Translations under genes and position numbers: made by a program
Shown here: one piece after another, positions 16,944-25,324 of the stretch
Position numbering within the stretch: position 1 is the first letter of the stretch
How the letters are laid out: every line of letters starts with the position of its first letter
The notes under the pieces: generated by a model
Told to the model about the DNA's origin: nothing
Database searches by the model: none
What the model saw: only the letters and a program-made list of their open reading frames with translations
Assembly: GCF_005222815.1 (NCBI RefSeq)
Contig: NZ_STGB01000001.1
Location: forward strand, 496,001-560,000
Reading direction: 5' to 3'
Source: Roseomonas sp. AR75
GTDB taxonomy: Bacteria; Pseudomonadota; Alphaproteobacteria; Acetobacterales; Acetobacteraceae
DNA: 64,000 nucleotides

Positions 16944-16973
16944 CTTATGACGAAGCGAGGCCCAAGGCGTCAA
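16944..16973 (-). promoter_or_regulatory. candidate sigma-70-type promoter for the FIST-kinase operon
   Basis: Reading leftward, TTGACG (16973-16968) is separated by 18 bases from CATAAG (16949-16944). They match the -35 and -10 consensus at 5 of 6 and 4 of 6 bases. Transcription would begin near 16937, leaving a leader of about 84 bases before the FIST ATG. It sits in the least GC-rich part of the 279-base spacer between this operon and the GNAT gene. Confidence 0.5.
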
Positions 16974-17132
16974 CTATTGCGTGCAAATTTGTATCGCAGT
17001 TCGAGACACGTCCGTCTTCCGATACCCTCCGTGCAGAAGGATCAGCTTCTGGGTAATGTCGCAACTCAGTATACATGATATTGCAGAAAAGCGGAGAGCG
17101 CGCTCAGCCACGCATTCCCGCCTGGCGCCGTT

Positions 17133-18053
17133 TCAATACAGTCCCGAAGGGACCCAGCAGCGCGCTGGCACGCGGTAGCTGCCGCGCGCCAGAAGCACCA
17201 TCGGCTTCACCGCCCGCATCCCCGCCTGAAGGCACCAGCGCAGCACGTCCGACTGGCGGCTCGGCACCAGCAGCCCGAGCCTGCCCTGGCCGCGCCGCGC
17301 GGCGCCGGCCAGCAGGGCGATCAGGTCGGCCGCGGTCTCGGCCGCGCCGTGGTTGGCCTGCCAATCCTCCGGCGCGGTGAGATACGCGGCGATGCGGTTT
17401 CGGCGTTCCAGCACCAGCGGTGCGCCGGCCTCCAGGACGTGACGGATCTCCTGGGCGCGACCGACGCCGTGAGCGGCGGCGTGCAGGGCGTCGCAGGCAG
17501 TGACATCCTCCGGGCGCATCGGCCGCACGCCCTCGCCCGGCTCCGCCGGATCCCGCGGGCACCCCTCCAGCAGCAGCAGCGGCGCCTTCACCTCGAAGCC
17601 CAGCGCCGCATGCAGCGCCGCGGCAGGCATGGCGGCAGCATCCTGGACCAGCCTTGCGCCTGCCGCCCCCTCCGCGCGGTCCAGCAGCGCCCGCAGCAGG
17701 CGACGGCCGATGCCTGCCATCTGGTGCCGCGGCGCCACGGCCGTCGGTCCTATGCCGCGGATCTCGTCGCGCTCCTGCAGGAAGCCGACACCGACGACTT
17801 CGCCCGCATGCTCCGCGACCACGGCAAAGAAGGCGGGGTCCGCGAGCCACCCGGCCGCCCGCGCCGCGGCGACTGCCGCCGAGGCGAAGGCGGGCTCTAC
17901 GCCATGTCGGCTGGCGAGGTCGCGCTGCGCGGCGTGCAGCACCCGGCCGCAAGCCTCGGCGTCGCGCATGGTGGCGGGACGCAGGGTCACGGATTGGGGG
18001 TCGGGCCAGGGGGGCGGCAGCCCGGCAGGCCGGGCGAGCAGGGCGAGGGACAC
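17133..18053 (-). CDS. tandem-GNAT acetyltransferase family protein
   Basis: 306-residue protein with two GNAT-like halves. The first (about 20-160) has VTLRPATMRDAEACGRV and the acetyl-CoA pyrophosphate loop HQMAGIGRRLLRALL. The second (about 180-300) resembles the C-terminal fold of double-GNAT proteins and ends near LQAGMRAVKPMVLLARG. The GTG at 18053 is preferred because GGAGAAG precedes it by about six bases; longer in-frame starts exist upstream. The acceptor substrate is unknown. Confidence 0.75.
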   Translation of the reverse strand: MSLALLARPAGLPPPWPDPQSVTLRPATMRDAEACGRVLHAAQRDLASRHGVEPAFASAAVAAARAAGWLADPAFFAVVAEHAGEVVGVGFLQERDEIRGIGPTAVAPRHQMAGIGRRLLRALLDRAEGAAGARLVQDAAAMPAAALHAALGFEVKAPLLLLEGCPRDPAEPGEGVRPMRPEDVTACDALHAAAHGVGRAQEIRHVLEAGAPLVLERRNRIAAYLTAPEDWQANHGAAETAADLIALLAGAARRGQGRLGLLVPSRQSDVLRWCLQAGMRAVKPMVLLARGSYRVPARCWVPSGLY

Positions 18054-18208
18054 GGCGCTTCTCCGGTTTCGTGCCGGCCAGGCCGGCGCCGCGAAGGGCG
18101 CCCTGCCAGGGCGGTGGATGCTCGGACCATGCCGCAGCGCCGTCGCCCATGCGATCTTCCAGGCTTGCCGGAGTTCCGCCGCTTTCCGGAACCGCCTTGC
18201 CGCCGGCG

Positions 18209-19612
18209 TCACTCCGGCACGCCGGCTTTCTCCAGCCCTTCGACGAAGGTGCCGCAATGGGCGAAATTGGCCAGCACGCGGCGGATGACCCCGAGGCGGA
18301 GCGGTGGGCCGAGCCTTTCCCGCACAGCCATGAAGGTGCGCGCCTCCTCCACCAGGCCGAGATGGCCGCAGCAGCTGATCAGCGTGTGGTAATGGCCGGT
18401 GTATTCCGCGAAGGCGGCGACCGAGGCGCGCAGATGCGGCAGCGCCGCCTCGAACCGCCTTGCGCCGAGCAGCGCCAGGCCGTGGGTCGAGCTGTAGATG
18501 CCGGCGAAGGTGTCGAGCGGGCTCATCCGCAGTGCAAGCCCGGTCTCCGCGATCGCGGCGTCGTACTGGCCGGCCCGCAACAGCGCCCAGCCCAGCATGC
18601 AGCGCCCGATGGCGGAGTTCGGGTTCAGCTCCCGCGCCGTGCGCAGTTCGGCCAAAGCCTGGTCATGCGCGCCGGCATTGCTGAGGCTCATGCCCAGCAC
18701 CATGCGCGCCCAGGGCTCGGCCGGGTCCAGCACCACCGCTTCCTCCGCGATGCGGCGCGCCTCGACATAGCCGCTGCGCGGATCGGGCCAGCCATAGCAG
18801 AGCGTCGCCCACCAGATCGCCCAGGCGAGCGTGGCATGCGCGCGGGCATAGCCGGGGTCGATCGCGATGGCGCGGCGGAGCAGATACTGCGCCTCCTGGT
18901 TCTCCCGCCGCCCGACGCGATTCACGAGGCCGAGCGCGCGCACCACCAGGCCCCACGCGTCCATGCTCTCTGGCGGCTGGCTGGCGGCCCGGAAGCCTTC
19001 CTCGGCATAAAGATGCGGCTCGATCGCGGCGACCACATGGGTGGTGATCTCGTCCTGCACCGCGAAGACGTCGGCCAGCGCGCGGTCGTAGCGTTCGGCC
19101 CAGATATGCTTGCCGCTGCCGGCGTCGATGAGCTGGCCGGTGACGCGGATGCGCGCCTCCGCGGTGCGCAGGCTGCCTTCCAGCACGTAGCGGACGCCGA
19201 GTTCCTGCGCGACCTGCCGCACGTCAACCGCGCCGCGATAGCTGAAGCTGGAATTGCGCGCGATCACGAACAGCCAGCGCAGGCGGGACAGCGCGGTGAT
19301 GATGTCCTCGGCGAGGCCGTCGGCGATGTGATCCTGCCCGGCGTCGCCACTCATGTTTGTGAAGGGCAGCACGGCGATGGAAGGCCCGTCGGCCGCACCG
19401 CCCGCGGCGTCGCGCGCCGGAGAGCTCTGCCGCAGCACGAGCCCGGTCTGGCCTTCCACGATGGCCAGCGTCCGGTCGGAGAACAGGCCGGTCAGCAGCT
19501 TGTCGACCGTGGACTTGCCCAGCCGGGTGCGATGGGCGAACTGCTCCCGCGACATCCGCTCGCGCGCGATGTAGTCCCGCACCAGCCCGGCGATGCGCTT
19601 GCGTTCTTCCAT
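18209..19612 (-). CDS. XRE-type HTH, TolB-like and TPR regulator
   Basis: 467 residues in three parts. An XRE-like helix-turn-helix occupies about 1-55 (MSREQFAHRTRLGKSTVDKLL). A TolB-like domain follows (about 78-200: PSIAVLPFTNMSGDAGQDHIADGLAEDI in two overlapping pieces), of the type seen in CadC-like regulators and adenylate cyclases. TPR repeats run from about 220 to 440 (for example YARAHATLAWAIW, AEPWARMVLGMSL, AIGRCMLGWALLRAG). No cyclase catalytic domain is present. It is probably a cytosolic transcriptional or scaffold regulator; the target is unknown. Confidence 0.8.
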   Translation of the reverse strand: MEERKRIAGLVRDYIARERMSREQFAHRTRLGKSTVDKLLTGLFSDRTLAIVEGQTGLVLRQSSPARDAAGGAADGPSIAVLPFTNMSGDAGQDHIADGLAEDIITALSRLRWLFVIARNSSFSYRGAVDVRQVAQELGVRYVLEGSLRTAEARIRVTGQLIDAGSGKHIWAERYDRALADVFAVQDEITTHVVAAIEPHLYAEEGFRAASQPPESMDAWGLVVRALGLVNRVGRRENQEAQYLLRRAIAIDPGYARAHATLAWAIWWATLCYGWPDPRSGYVEARRIAEEAVVLDPAEPWARMVLGMSLSNAGAHDQALAELRTARELNPNSAIGRCMLGWALLRAGQYDAAIAETGLALRMSPLDTFAGIYSSTHGLALLGARRFEAALPHLRASVAAFAEYTGHYHTLISCCGHLGLVEEARTFMAVRERLGPPLRLGVIRRVLANFAHCGTFVEGLEKAGVPE

Positions 19613-19709
19613 GCTCCTCGGTCGCGTGGGCCACGGCGGCGGTCCCGCCGCGAATGCCCCGCGCTGCCTTCCTCTCCCGATCCGCGCTACGGCCGCGCGC
19701 GATGGCCGT

Positions 19710-20687
19710 TCAGCAGGTCAGCACGACATTGCCCATCACCGCGCCGCGCTCAACCATCTCATGCGCTTCCGCGATGCGGTCCAGCGGCAGCGTGGCGCCG
19801 ACGGCATGCGCAAGCTGTCCGCCTTCAAGCCAGAAGCCGAGCTGCGCCAGGCCCTGTTCGCGTGCTGCCACGGAAAGTTCATACACGATGAAGAAGCGGA
19901 TAGCCGCGCCGGACATGATCATCGGCCCGAAGGCGAGCGCCATCTCGGGCTTTCCCGAACCATAGCACACGCAGAGCCCGTCCTTCGCCACCACCTGCGG
20001 CAGCAGCGCGGCATTGGCGGCGAGGTCCACCTCCACCACCCGGTCCACGCCGCGCCCGCCGGTGGCCTCCGCGACGCGCGCGGCGACGTCCTCCTCGCGG
20101 TAGTTCACGACGAGGTCGGCGCCGGCCGCGCGCACATGCGCCGCCTTCCCCGCAGAGCTGACGGTCGCGATCACCTGCGCGGCGCCGAGCAGCTTCGCCA
20201 TTTGGATGGCGTAGTGCCCGACCGCGCCGGCGCCGCCGGCGACCAGCACGGACTGTCCGGCGACGCCGCCATCCGTCTGCACCGCGCGCCAGGCCGTCAG
20301 CGCGGGGATGCCGAGGCAGGCGCCGGCTTCGAACCCGGTGTTATCCGGCAGGCGCACGGCCTGGGCGGCGGGAAGGGCGATGTATTCGGCTGCCGTGCCG
20401 AAGGGGCGCTTCCACTGGCCGTTCCAGATCCAGACGCGCTCGCCGATCCGCGCCCGGTCCACGCCCTCGCCGACGGCCTCGATGGTGCCGGCGCCGTCGC
20501 TGTGCGGGATCACGCGCGGGGCAACCATCGGCCGGCTGCCCGCCCGCGTCTTCCAGTCCGAGGGATTCACGCCGGAGGTGGCGAGCCGCACCAGCACCTC
20601 GCCGGGACCGGGGGAGGGGGTGGGCATCTCGCCGACCACCAGCACCTCGCGCGCCGGTCCGTTCCGTTCGTACCACGCCGCCCGCAT
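19710..20687 (-). CDS. zinc-type MDR alcohol dehydrogenase / NADPH:quinone reductase
   Basis: 325-residue MDR-family oxidoreductase. The GroES-like N-terminal half has GEVLVRLATSGVNPSDWKTR. The NADP-binding Rossmann motif is VAGGAGAVGHYAIQMAKLLGA, in which the AGGAGAVG loop is the signature of the quinone-oxidoreductase branch. Structural zinc cysteines are absent, as expected for that branch. It likely reduces quinones or enones with NADPH. It is divergent from the small AtzG-like gene. Confidence 0.88.
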   Translation of the reverse strand: MRAAWYERNGPAREVLVVGEMPTPSPGPGEVLVRLATSGVNPSDWKTRAGSRPMVAPRVIPHSDGAGTIEAVGEGVDRARIGERVWIWNGQWKRPFGTAAEYIALPAAQAVRLPDNTGFEAGACLGIPALTAWRAVQTDGGVAGQSVLVAGGAGAVGHYAIQMAKLLGAAQVIATVSSAGKAAHVRAAGADLVVNYREEDVAARVAEATGGRGVDRVVEVDLAANAALLPQVVAKDGLCVCYGSGKPEMALAFGPMIMSGAAIRFFIVYELSVAAREQGLAQLGFWLEGGQLAHAVGATLPLDRIAEAHEMVERGAVMGNVVLTC

Positions 20688-20805
20688 CGCCCGTGTCCTT
20701 CCCGTCCGCGCTTCTTGTGCCGGGAAGAGCGGGCGCGGCCAAGGCTCGTGGTTGTGCAGGTCTCAGGGGCGGCTAGGCTGGGCCGATGGGCGCAGGGTCA
20801 GGACG

Positions 20806-20994
20806 ATGAACGACGCAGCAGGTCGGGCCGAGCTCGCTGCAAGGCTTCGCCAGGCGGGCTACGACCTGCCGGCCGAGGCGGTGGCGGACATCGCAAGGGG
20901 GCATGCGCTGCTGGTGCCGATGCTCGCGCGGATTGCGCCGCAGCCGCCGGCCGCCGAACCCGCCACCGTCTTCCGCCCGGAGACGGCGCGATGA
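20806..20994 (+). CDS. AtzG-like (DUF4089) amidase accessory subunit
   Basis: 62-residue helical protein (ELAARLRQAGYDLPAEAVADI ... LLVPMLARI) with the pattern of AtzG/DUF4089, a GatC-like small subunit. The AtzG-AtzE complex hydrolyses 1-carboxybiuret in the cyanuric-acid pathway, and related pairs act on other amides. Its stop overlaps the amidase ATG as ATGA at 20991-20994, strongly linking the two. Assignment rests on size, helical pattern and position. Confidence 0.7.
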   Translation: MNDAAGRAELAARLRQAGYDLPAEAVADIARGHALLVPMLARIAPQPPAAEPATVFRPETAR

Positions 20995-22379
20995 TCCCCG
21001 CCGGCATCGCCGAGGCGGCCTCGCTGTTCCGCGCGCGGAAGCTCTCGCCGGTGGAGCTTGCGCGTGCCTGCCTGGACCGCATCGCGCGGCACGACGCAAC
21101 GCTGCACGCCTTCGTGCGCGTCACGGAAGACCGCGCGATGGATGACGCGCGTGCGGCGGAGCAGCGGCTGATGCGCGGCGAGGCGCGCGGGCCGCTCGAC
21201 GGCATTCCCTTCGCGCACAAGGACATCGTCAACACCGCCGGCATCGAGACCACCTGCTGCTCCCGCATCCTCGCGGGGCACGTGCCCGCGCGCGACGCGC
21301 ATGCGGCGAAGCGCCTGGCCGAGGCCGGGACGGTGCTGCTGGGCAAGCTGACAACGCATGAATTCGCCCTCGGCGGCCCCTCCTTCGACCTGCCGACGCC
21401 GCCGGCGCGCAATGCCTGGGACAGCGCCCGCTTCACCGGCGGATCGAGCAGCGGCTCCGGCACGGCGCTCGCGGCCGGGCTGGTGCTGGGCGCGACCGGG
21501 TCGGACACGATGGGCTCGATCCGCTCGCCCTCGGTGTTCTGCGGCACGACGGGGCTGAAGCCGACCTATGGCCTGGTCGGGCGCAGCGGCGTCTTCCCGC
21601 TGGCGCAGTCGCTCGACCATGTCGGGCCGATGGCACGCAGCGCCGAGGATTGCGCGCTGCTGCTTGAGTCGATGGCGGGTCCGGACCACGAGGACCCCGC
21701 CTCGTCGGGGCGCGAAGCCAAGGGGATCGCGGCGCAGATCGGCGGCGGCGTGCGGGGGCTGCGCATCGGCGTGATCCGGCATTTCCATGAGAGCGACAAC
21801 CGCGGCAGCCCCGCGGCGCTCGCCAATCTTGACGCTGCGCTGGCGGTGTTCCGCGACCTCGGCGCCGAGGTCGCGGAGGTGACCCTCTCACCGCTGGCCG
21901 AGTGGCATGCGGTCGCCGCGACGATCATGCTGGCCGAGGCGCATGCGGTGCATGCGCCCTGGCTGCGCACCCGCTTCGCCGAGTATGGCGGCATCTTCCG
22001 GGAGCGCGTGGCGCTCGGCGCGCTGATCGGCAGCGAGCAGTATCTGAACGCGCAACGCCGGCGGCTGTCGCTCTGCGCGGAGATGGCGCGCGCCTTCGAG
22101 CGCCATGACGTGCTGGTCACCCTGGCGCAGCCCGGCGAGGCGCCGCCGATCGATGCCGTGTCGCGCTGGGGCGTGCTGGAACTAGGCTCCTTCGCCGCGC
22201 CGTTCAACGTGACCGGAGGGCCCGCCGTGGCGTTCGGGACGGGGTTCGGCGAGGGCGGGATGCCCACGGGCATGCAGATCGCCGGCCCGGCCTTCGCCGA
22301 TGGCACGGTGCTGCGGGCCGCGCATGCCTACCAGCAGGCGACCGGCTGGCACGCAAGGCGGCCGCCTATTGCGGGATGA
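20991..22379 (+). CDS. amidase-signature hydrolase, AtzE-like
   Basis: 462-residue amidase-signature enzyme with Ser-cisSer-Lys catalysis: Lys77 in FAHKD, Ser152 in GGSSSGSG and the nucleophile Ser176 in GSDTMGSIR. It starts by ATGA overlap with the AtzG-like gene, suggesting a heteromeric enzyme. Its 3' end overlaps the convergent MmgE/PrpD gene by 14 bases. AtzE activity (1-carboxybiuret hydrolysis) is possible, but no cyanuric-acid ring-opening or allophanate hydrolase gene is here, so the physiological amide is unknown. Confidence 0.88.
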   Translation: MIPAGIAEAASLFRARKLSPVELARACLDRIARHDATLHAFVRVTEDRAMDDARAAEQRLMRGEARGPLDGIPFAHKDIVNTAGIETTCCSRILAGHVPARDAHAAKRLAEAGTVLLGKLTTHEFALGGPSFDLPTPPARNAWDSARFTGGSSSGSGTALAAGLVLGATGSDTMGSIRSPSVFCGTTGLKPTYGLVGRSGVFPLAQSLDHVGPMARSAEDCALLLESMAGPDHEDPASSGREAKGIAAQIGGGVRGLRIGVIRHFHESDNRGSPAALANLDAALAVFRDLGAEVAEVTLSPLAEWHAVAATIMLAEAHAVHAPWLRTRFAEYGGIFRERVALGALIGSEQYLNAQRRRLSLCAEMARAFERHDVLVTLAQPGEAPPIDAVSRWGVLELGSFAAPFNVTGGPAVAFGTGFGEGGMPTGMQIAGPAFADGTVLRAAHAYQQATGWHARRPPIAG

Positions 22380-23718
22380 GGGCGATCGGCCCCGGCAGCC
22401 CGCGCCCCGTCCACAATCCCTCGAGCACCTGCCGCGCCGTGCTGTCGCCCACCGCGGGCGCGGCCAGTTCGAGGAATTTCTCGGAGAGTTCCGCGTCGCT
22501 CAGCGGCAGGTCCGGGTCGCCCTTGCGGGTCGGCTGGAAGTGCCGCAGCGCCCGCCCGTCCTTGAGCCGGACGGTCACGCGCGCCGCGCGCTTCTGCGGA
22601 TAGGCATCCGCAAGTTCCGGATCGAGACTGACGGTCACCCTTGGCATCAGGGCGCGGATTGCCGGGTCCGCCAGCCGCTCCGGCGCGAAGGCGGCCAGCC
22701 TCACGCCACCGAGCCGCAGCAGGGCCGCGGCGCAGTACTGCATGCTGAACCGCGCTTCCTGCTCGGTCGCGGCATCCGGGCGGTCGCAGATGTCCTTCGT
22801 CGGACCATAGCCGCCGACATGGATCGCCTCCACGTCATCCGCGCCGAAGCCGGCCTGGCGCTGCAGTTCGCGCAGGCCATCGAGGCCCGCGAAGATATGC
22901 CCGCAGCAGCCATGGTTCTTGAAGGTCATGGCGGCGATCGCCTGGCTCTCGCCAAGCCCGGCCAGCGCCTTCTGCCACTTGCCGCGATCCTCGCTGGTGG
23001 CGGCGGCGAAGCCGACCGGCCCGTCCAGCACGTCGAGCGCACCGGTCACGCCGGCCTGTGCCGCCAGCGCGGCGAGCGCGCCCGCTTCGGCGGCGTGGCC
23101 GGCATGCAGCGGCTTGCTCATCCCCGCGCCGCGGAACGCCTGTTGCAGCCCGCCCGCCATCGTCGCCGCCGTGGCCATCGCATGGCCGATACGGTCCGCA
23201 TCGCAGCCCAGCAGCACCGCGCCGGCGACGGCGGCACCGAAGGTGCCGACCGTCCCGGTGGTGTGCCAGTAGCGGTAATGGCTCGGCTGCACCGCGACGC
23301 CGATCCGGCAGGAGACCTCGTAGCCTGCGACGATGGCGCGCAGCAGGTCCTGCATGTCGGCGCCGCGCGCCTGGGCAGTCGCCAGCGCCGCCGCGATGGT
23401 GGGGCAGCCCGGATGGTAGCCGGCATCGCGGTAGATGTCGTCGAACTCGACGGTGTGGCTCGCCGTGCCGTTCAGCAGCGCCGCACGGCGGATGTCGGAA
23501 GGGGCGCCGTCCACGTAGCAGATCGCCGCGCCGCCTGTCGGCGTTCCGGCGGGCAACGCGCGCGCCAGCAGCGTCGCGGGCGGATGCGCGCAGCCCGCGA
23601 GCAGCGCGGCGAACCAATCCACCAGCGCCCGGCGCGCATGCCGTTCCAGCGCCTCCGTCAGCGGGCGGTCGCGCCAGGTCGCGGCGTGGTCCGCCAGCAT
23701 GAGCAAGGGATTGTCCAT
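22366..23718 (-). CDS. MmgE/PrpD family protein, second copy
   Basis: 450-residue member of the PrpD/IRG1 fold, divergent in sequence from the copy at 7.9-9.3 kb. The active-site region reads GTASHTVEFDDIYRDAGYHPG near residue 90, and a helical core follows (HAMATAATMAGGLQQAF). MDNPLLMLADHAATW fixes the start at 23718; longer in-frame starts lack the family N-terminus. It converges on the amidase gene. The likely chemistry is dehydration or isomerisation of a carboxylate. Confidence 0.87.
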   Translation of the reverse strand: MDNPLLMLADHAATWRDRPLTEALERHARRALVDWFAALLAGCAHPPATLLARALPAGTPTGGAAICYVDGAPSDIRRAALLNGTASHTVEFDDIYRDAGYHPGCPTIAAALATAQARGADMQDLLRAIVAGYEVSCRIGVAVQPSHYRYWHTTGTVGTFGAAVAGAVLLGCDADRIGHAMATAATMAGGLQQAFRGAGMSKPLHAGHAAEAGALAALAAQAGVTGALDVLDGPVGFAAATSEDRGKWQKALAGLGESQAIAAMTFKNHGCCGHIFAGLDGLRELQRQAGFGADDVEAIHVGGYGPTKDICDRPDAATEQEARFSMQYCAAALLRLGGVRLAAFAPERLADPAIRALMPRVTVSLDPELADAYPQKRAARVTVRLKDGRALRHFQPTRKGDPDLPLSDAELSEKFLELAAPAVGDSTARQVLEGLWTGRGLPGPIALIPQ

Positions 23719-23825
23719 CGTTCCACTCCCGCAGGGCGACGCCCGTGCCGTCCTGGGGCATCCTAGCATCGCGGGCGGTTCCCTGGCAGTTTGCCGCCTG
23801 CGCAAGCTCCTGGTCGTGAGAGACA

Positions 23826-24890
23826 ATGGTCCACGCTCCCCAGCGCCCGCCCGCCGGCGCGCCGCCTGTCCGCATCAACCTCTATTCCGACACGCAGACG
23901 CTGCCCTCCGACGCCATGAAGGAGGCGATGATGCGCGCCGAGCTCGGCGACGAGCAGCATGGCGACGATCCCACGGTGCATGCGCTGTGCGACCGCATGG
24001 CCGCGCTGATGGGCAAGGAGGCCGCGGTCTTCATGCCCTCCGGCACGATGTGCAACGTCGCGGCGACGCTGACGCATTGCCGCCCCGGCGACGAGATCAT
24101 CGCGCATGAGACAGCGCATATCCTCACCAGCGAGGGCGGCGCGCATGCCGCGCTCGGCGGCTTCCAGATCCTGCCGCTGAAGGGTGCGCGAGGCATGTAC
24201 AGCCCGGACGAGCTGCGTGCGCATATCCGCGGCAAGTCGCGCCACACGCCGACGCAGCGGCTGGTGGAGGTGGAGCAGACCGCCAATATCGGCGGCGGCG
24301 CCGTCTGGCCGAAGGCGACGCTGGATGCCATCGCCGGCATCGCGAAGGAGCATGGCCTCGCCACCCACATGGATGGCGCGCGGCTGATGAATGCCTGCGT
24401 CGCGGCCGGGCTGCCGGCGTCGGAGATGGCGGCCGGGTTCGACAGCGTGTGGCTCGATTTCACCAAGGGGCTCGGTGCGCCGCTGGGCGCGGTGCTGTGC
24501 GGCTCCCGCGACTTCATCGACGATGCCTGGCGTTGGAAGCAGCGGCTTGGTGGCGCGATGCGCCAGGCCGGCATCTGCGCCGCCGCCTGCCTCTACGCGC
24601 TGGACCACAACGTGGCGCGCCTGGCTGAGGACCATGCGAACGCCAAGGCGCTGGCGCGCGGCCTGGCGCAGATCCCCGGCATCAGGGTGGAGGCGCCGGA
24701 CACCAACCTGGTGTTCTTCGATCCCGCCGGCACGGGCGTCGCCGCGGCGGAACTCGTCGGCCGGATGCGCATGCAGGGCGTGCAGCTTTCGATGCTGGGC
24801 GGGCGCATCCGGGCCTGCACGCATATCAACGTGACCGCCCCGATGATCGACGAAGCGCTGGAGATCCTGCGCGGCGCCGTCCGCCGTTGA
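23826..24890 (+). CDS. low-specificity L-threonine aldolase-type PLP enzyme
   Basis: Fold-type I PLP enzyme that cleaves beta-hydroxy amino acids to glycine and an aldehyde. It has 354 residues; aldolases of this group are about 330-350. Markers are YSDTQTLPS at the start, GDDPTVHALCDRMA, the cofactor-binding HMDGARL with Asp183, and the Schiff-base Lys214 in DFTKGLGAPLG. The first 15 residues are a Pro-rich extension. Its ATG lies 107 bases from the divergent MmgE/PrpD start. Confidence 0.88.
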   Translation: MVHAPQRPPAGAPPVRINLYSDTQTLPSDAMKEAMMRAELGDEQHGDDPTVHALCDRMAALMGKEAAVFMPSGTMCNVAATLTHCRPGDEIIAHETAHILTSEGGAHAALGGFQILPLKGARGMYSPDELRAHIRGKSRHTPTQRLVEVEQTANIGGGAVWPKATLDAIAGIAKEHGLATHMDGARLMNACVAAGLPASEMAAGFDSVWLDFTKGLGAPLGAVLCGSRDFIDDAWRWKQRLGGAMRQAGICAAACLYALDHNVARLAEDHANAKALARGLAQIPGIRVEAPDTNLVFFDPAGTGVAAAELVGRMRMQGVQLSMLGGRIRACTHINVTAPMIDEALEILRGAVRR

Positions 24891-24961
24891 CGCGATGAGC
24901 TGATGCGCGTGTGCGCGGGCGGGCGCATGCTCGCCCGACAGTGCGACGGGAGGGCGTGACC

Positions 24962-25003
24962 ATGGCCAAGGGACAGAAACGCAGCGGCCGGGACGCCGGC
25001 TGA
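24962..25003 (+). CDS. 13-codon peptide MAKGQKRSGRDAG, leader or gene remnant
   Basis: A tiny frame with a strong ribosome site (GGGAGGG, 24948-24954) that ends in TGA directly followed by the ATG of the next gene. The basic start resembles short alphaproteobacterial proteins beginning MAKGQ, recalled from memory only, so it may be a truncated relative. It may instead act as a leader peptide delivering ribosomes to 25004 by re-initiation. Confidence 0.35.
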   Translation: MAKGQKRSGRDAG

Positions 25004-25324
25004 ATGGACCGCGAGGCGCTGACGGCCTGGGCGCTGGCGAATGGCTGGCAGATGATGGCCGGCCATCCCAGCCTGGTGAAGCCGTCGAACCCGAAGGACG
25101 CCATCGTGCGGATGGTCTTCAAGGCGACGGTGGTGAACCTCGAGGTGAAGAAGCCGGCGGGCAAGTGGGAGAAGGTGTCGGGCGCGCCCTATGGCGCGAT
25201 CGAACCGGCCGAGGAGGACGGGCTTCCCCGCGGCCTCGGCCTCGACACCATCACCGGCCTGACGATGCTGATGCGCGACAACAAGGACCGCCAGGTCTTC
25301 GCGCGCATGACAGGCAAAGGCTAG
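25004..25324 (+). CDS. hypothetical protein, 106 residues
   Basis: Begins MDREALTAWALANGWQMM, then lysine-rich beta-like stretches (IVRMVFKATVVNLEVKKPAGKW) and a C-terminal helix ending MTGKG. No signal peptide or membrane segment. No ribosome site of its own is apparent; translation probably depends on the preceding 13-codon frame, whose stop it touches. The stop overlaps the convergent M20 peptidase stop within CTAG. I do not recognise a family. Confidence 0.6.
   Translation: MDREALTAWALANGWQMMAGHPSLVKPSNPKDAIVRMVFKATVVNLEVKKPAGKWEKVSGAPYGAIEPAEEDGLPRGLGLDTITGLTMLMRDNKDRQVFARMTGKG

Noticed and set aside
20752..20779. TTGTGC-N16-TAGGCT, and a similar TTGCGG-N17-TAGGTT before dapA, as promoters
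   Set aside because: Suggestive repeat of a CTAGG-type -10, but each matches the consensus at only about half the positions. Not firm enough to list without TSS data.
7897..23718. Two MmgE/PrpD genes as a local duplication
   Set aside because: Their sequences and active-site surroundings differ (ASHGEDYDDTF versus ASHTVEFDDIY) and they lie in unrelated operons. They are better seen as independent family members.
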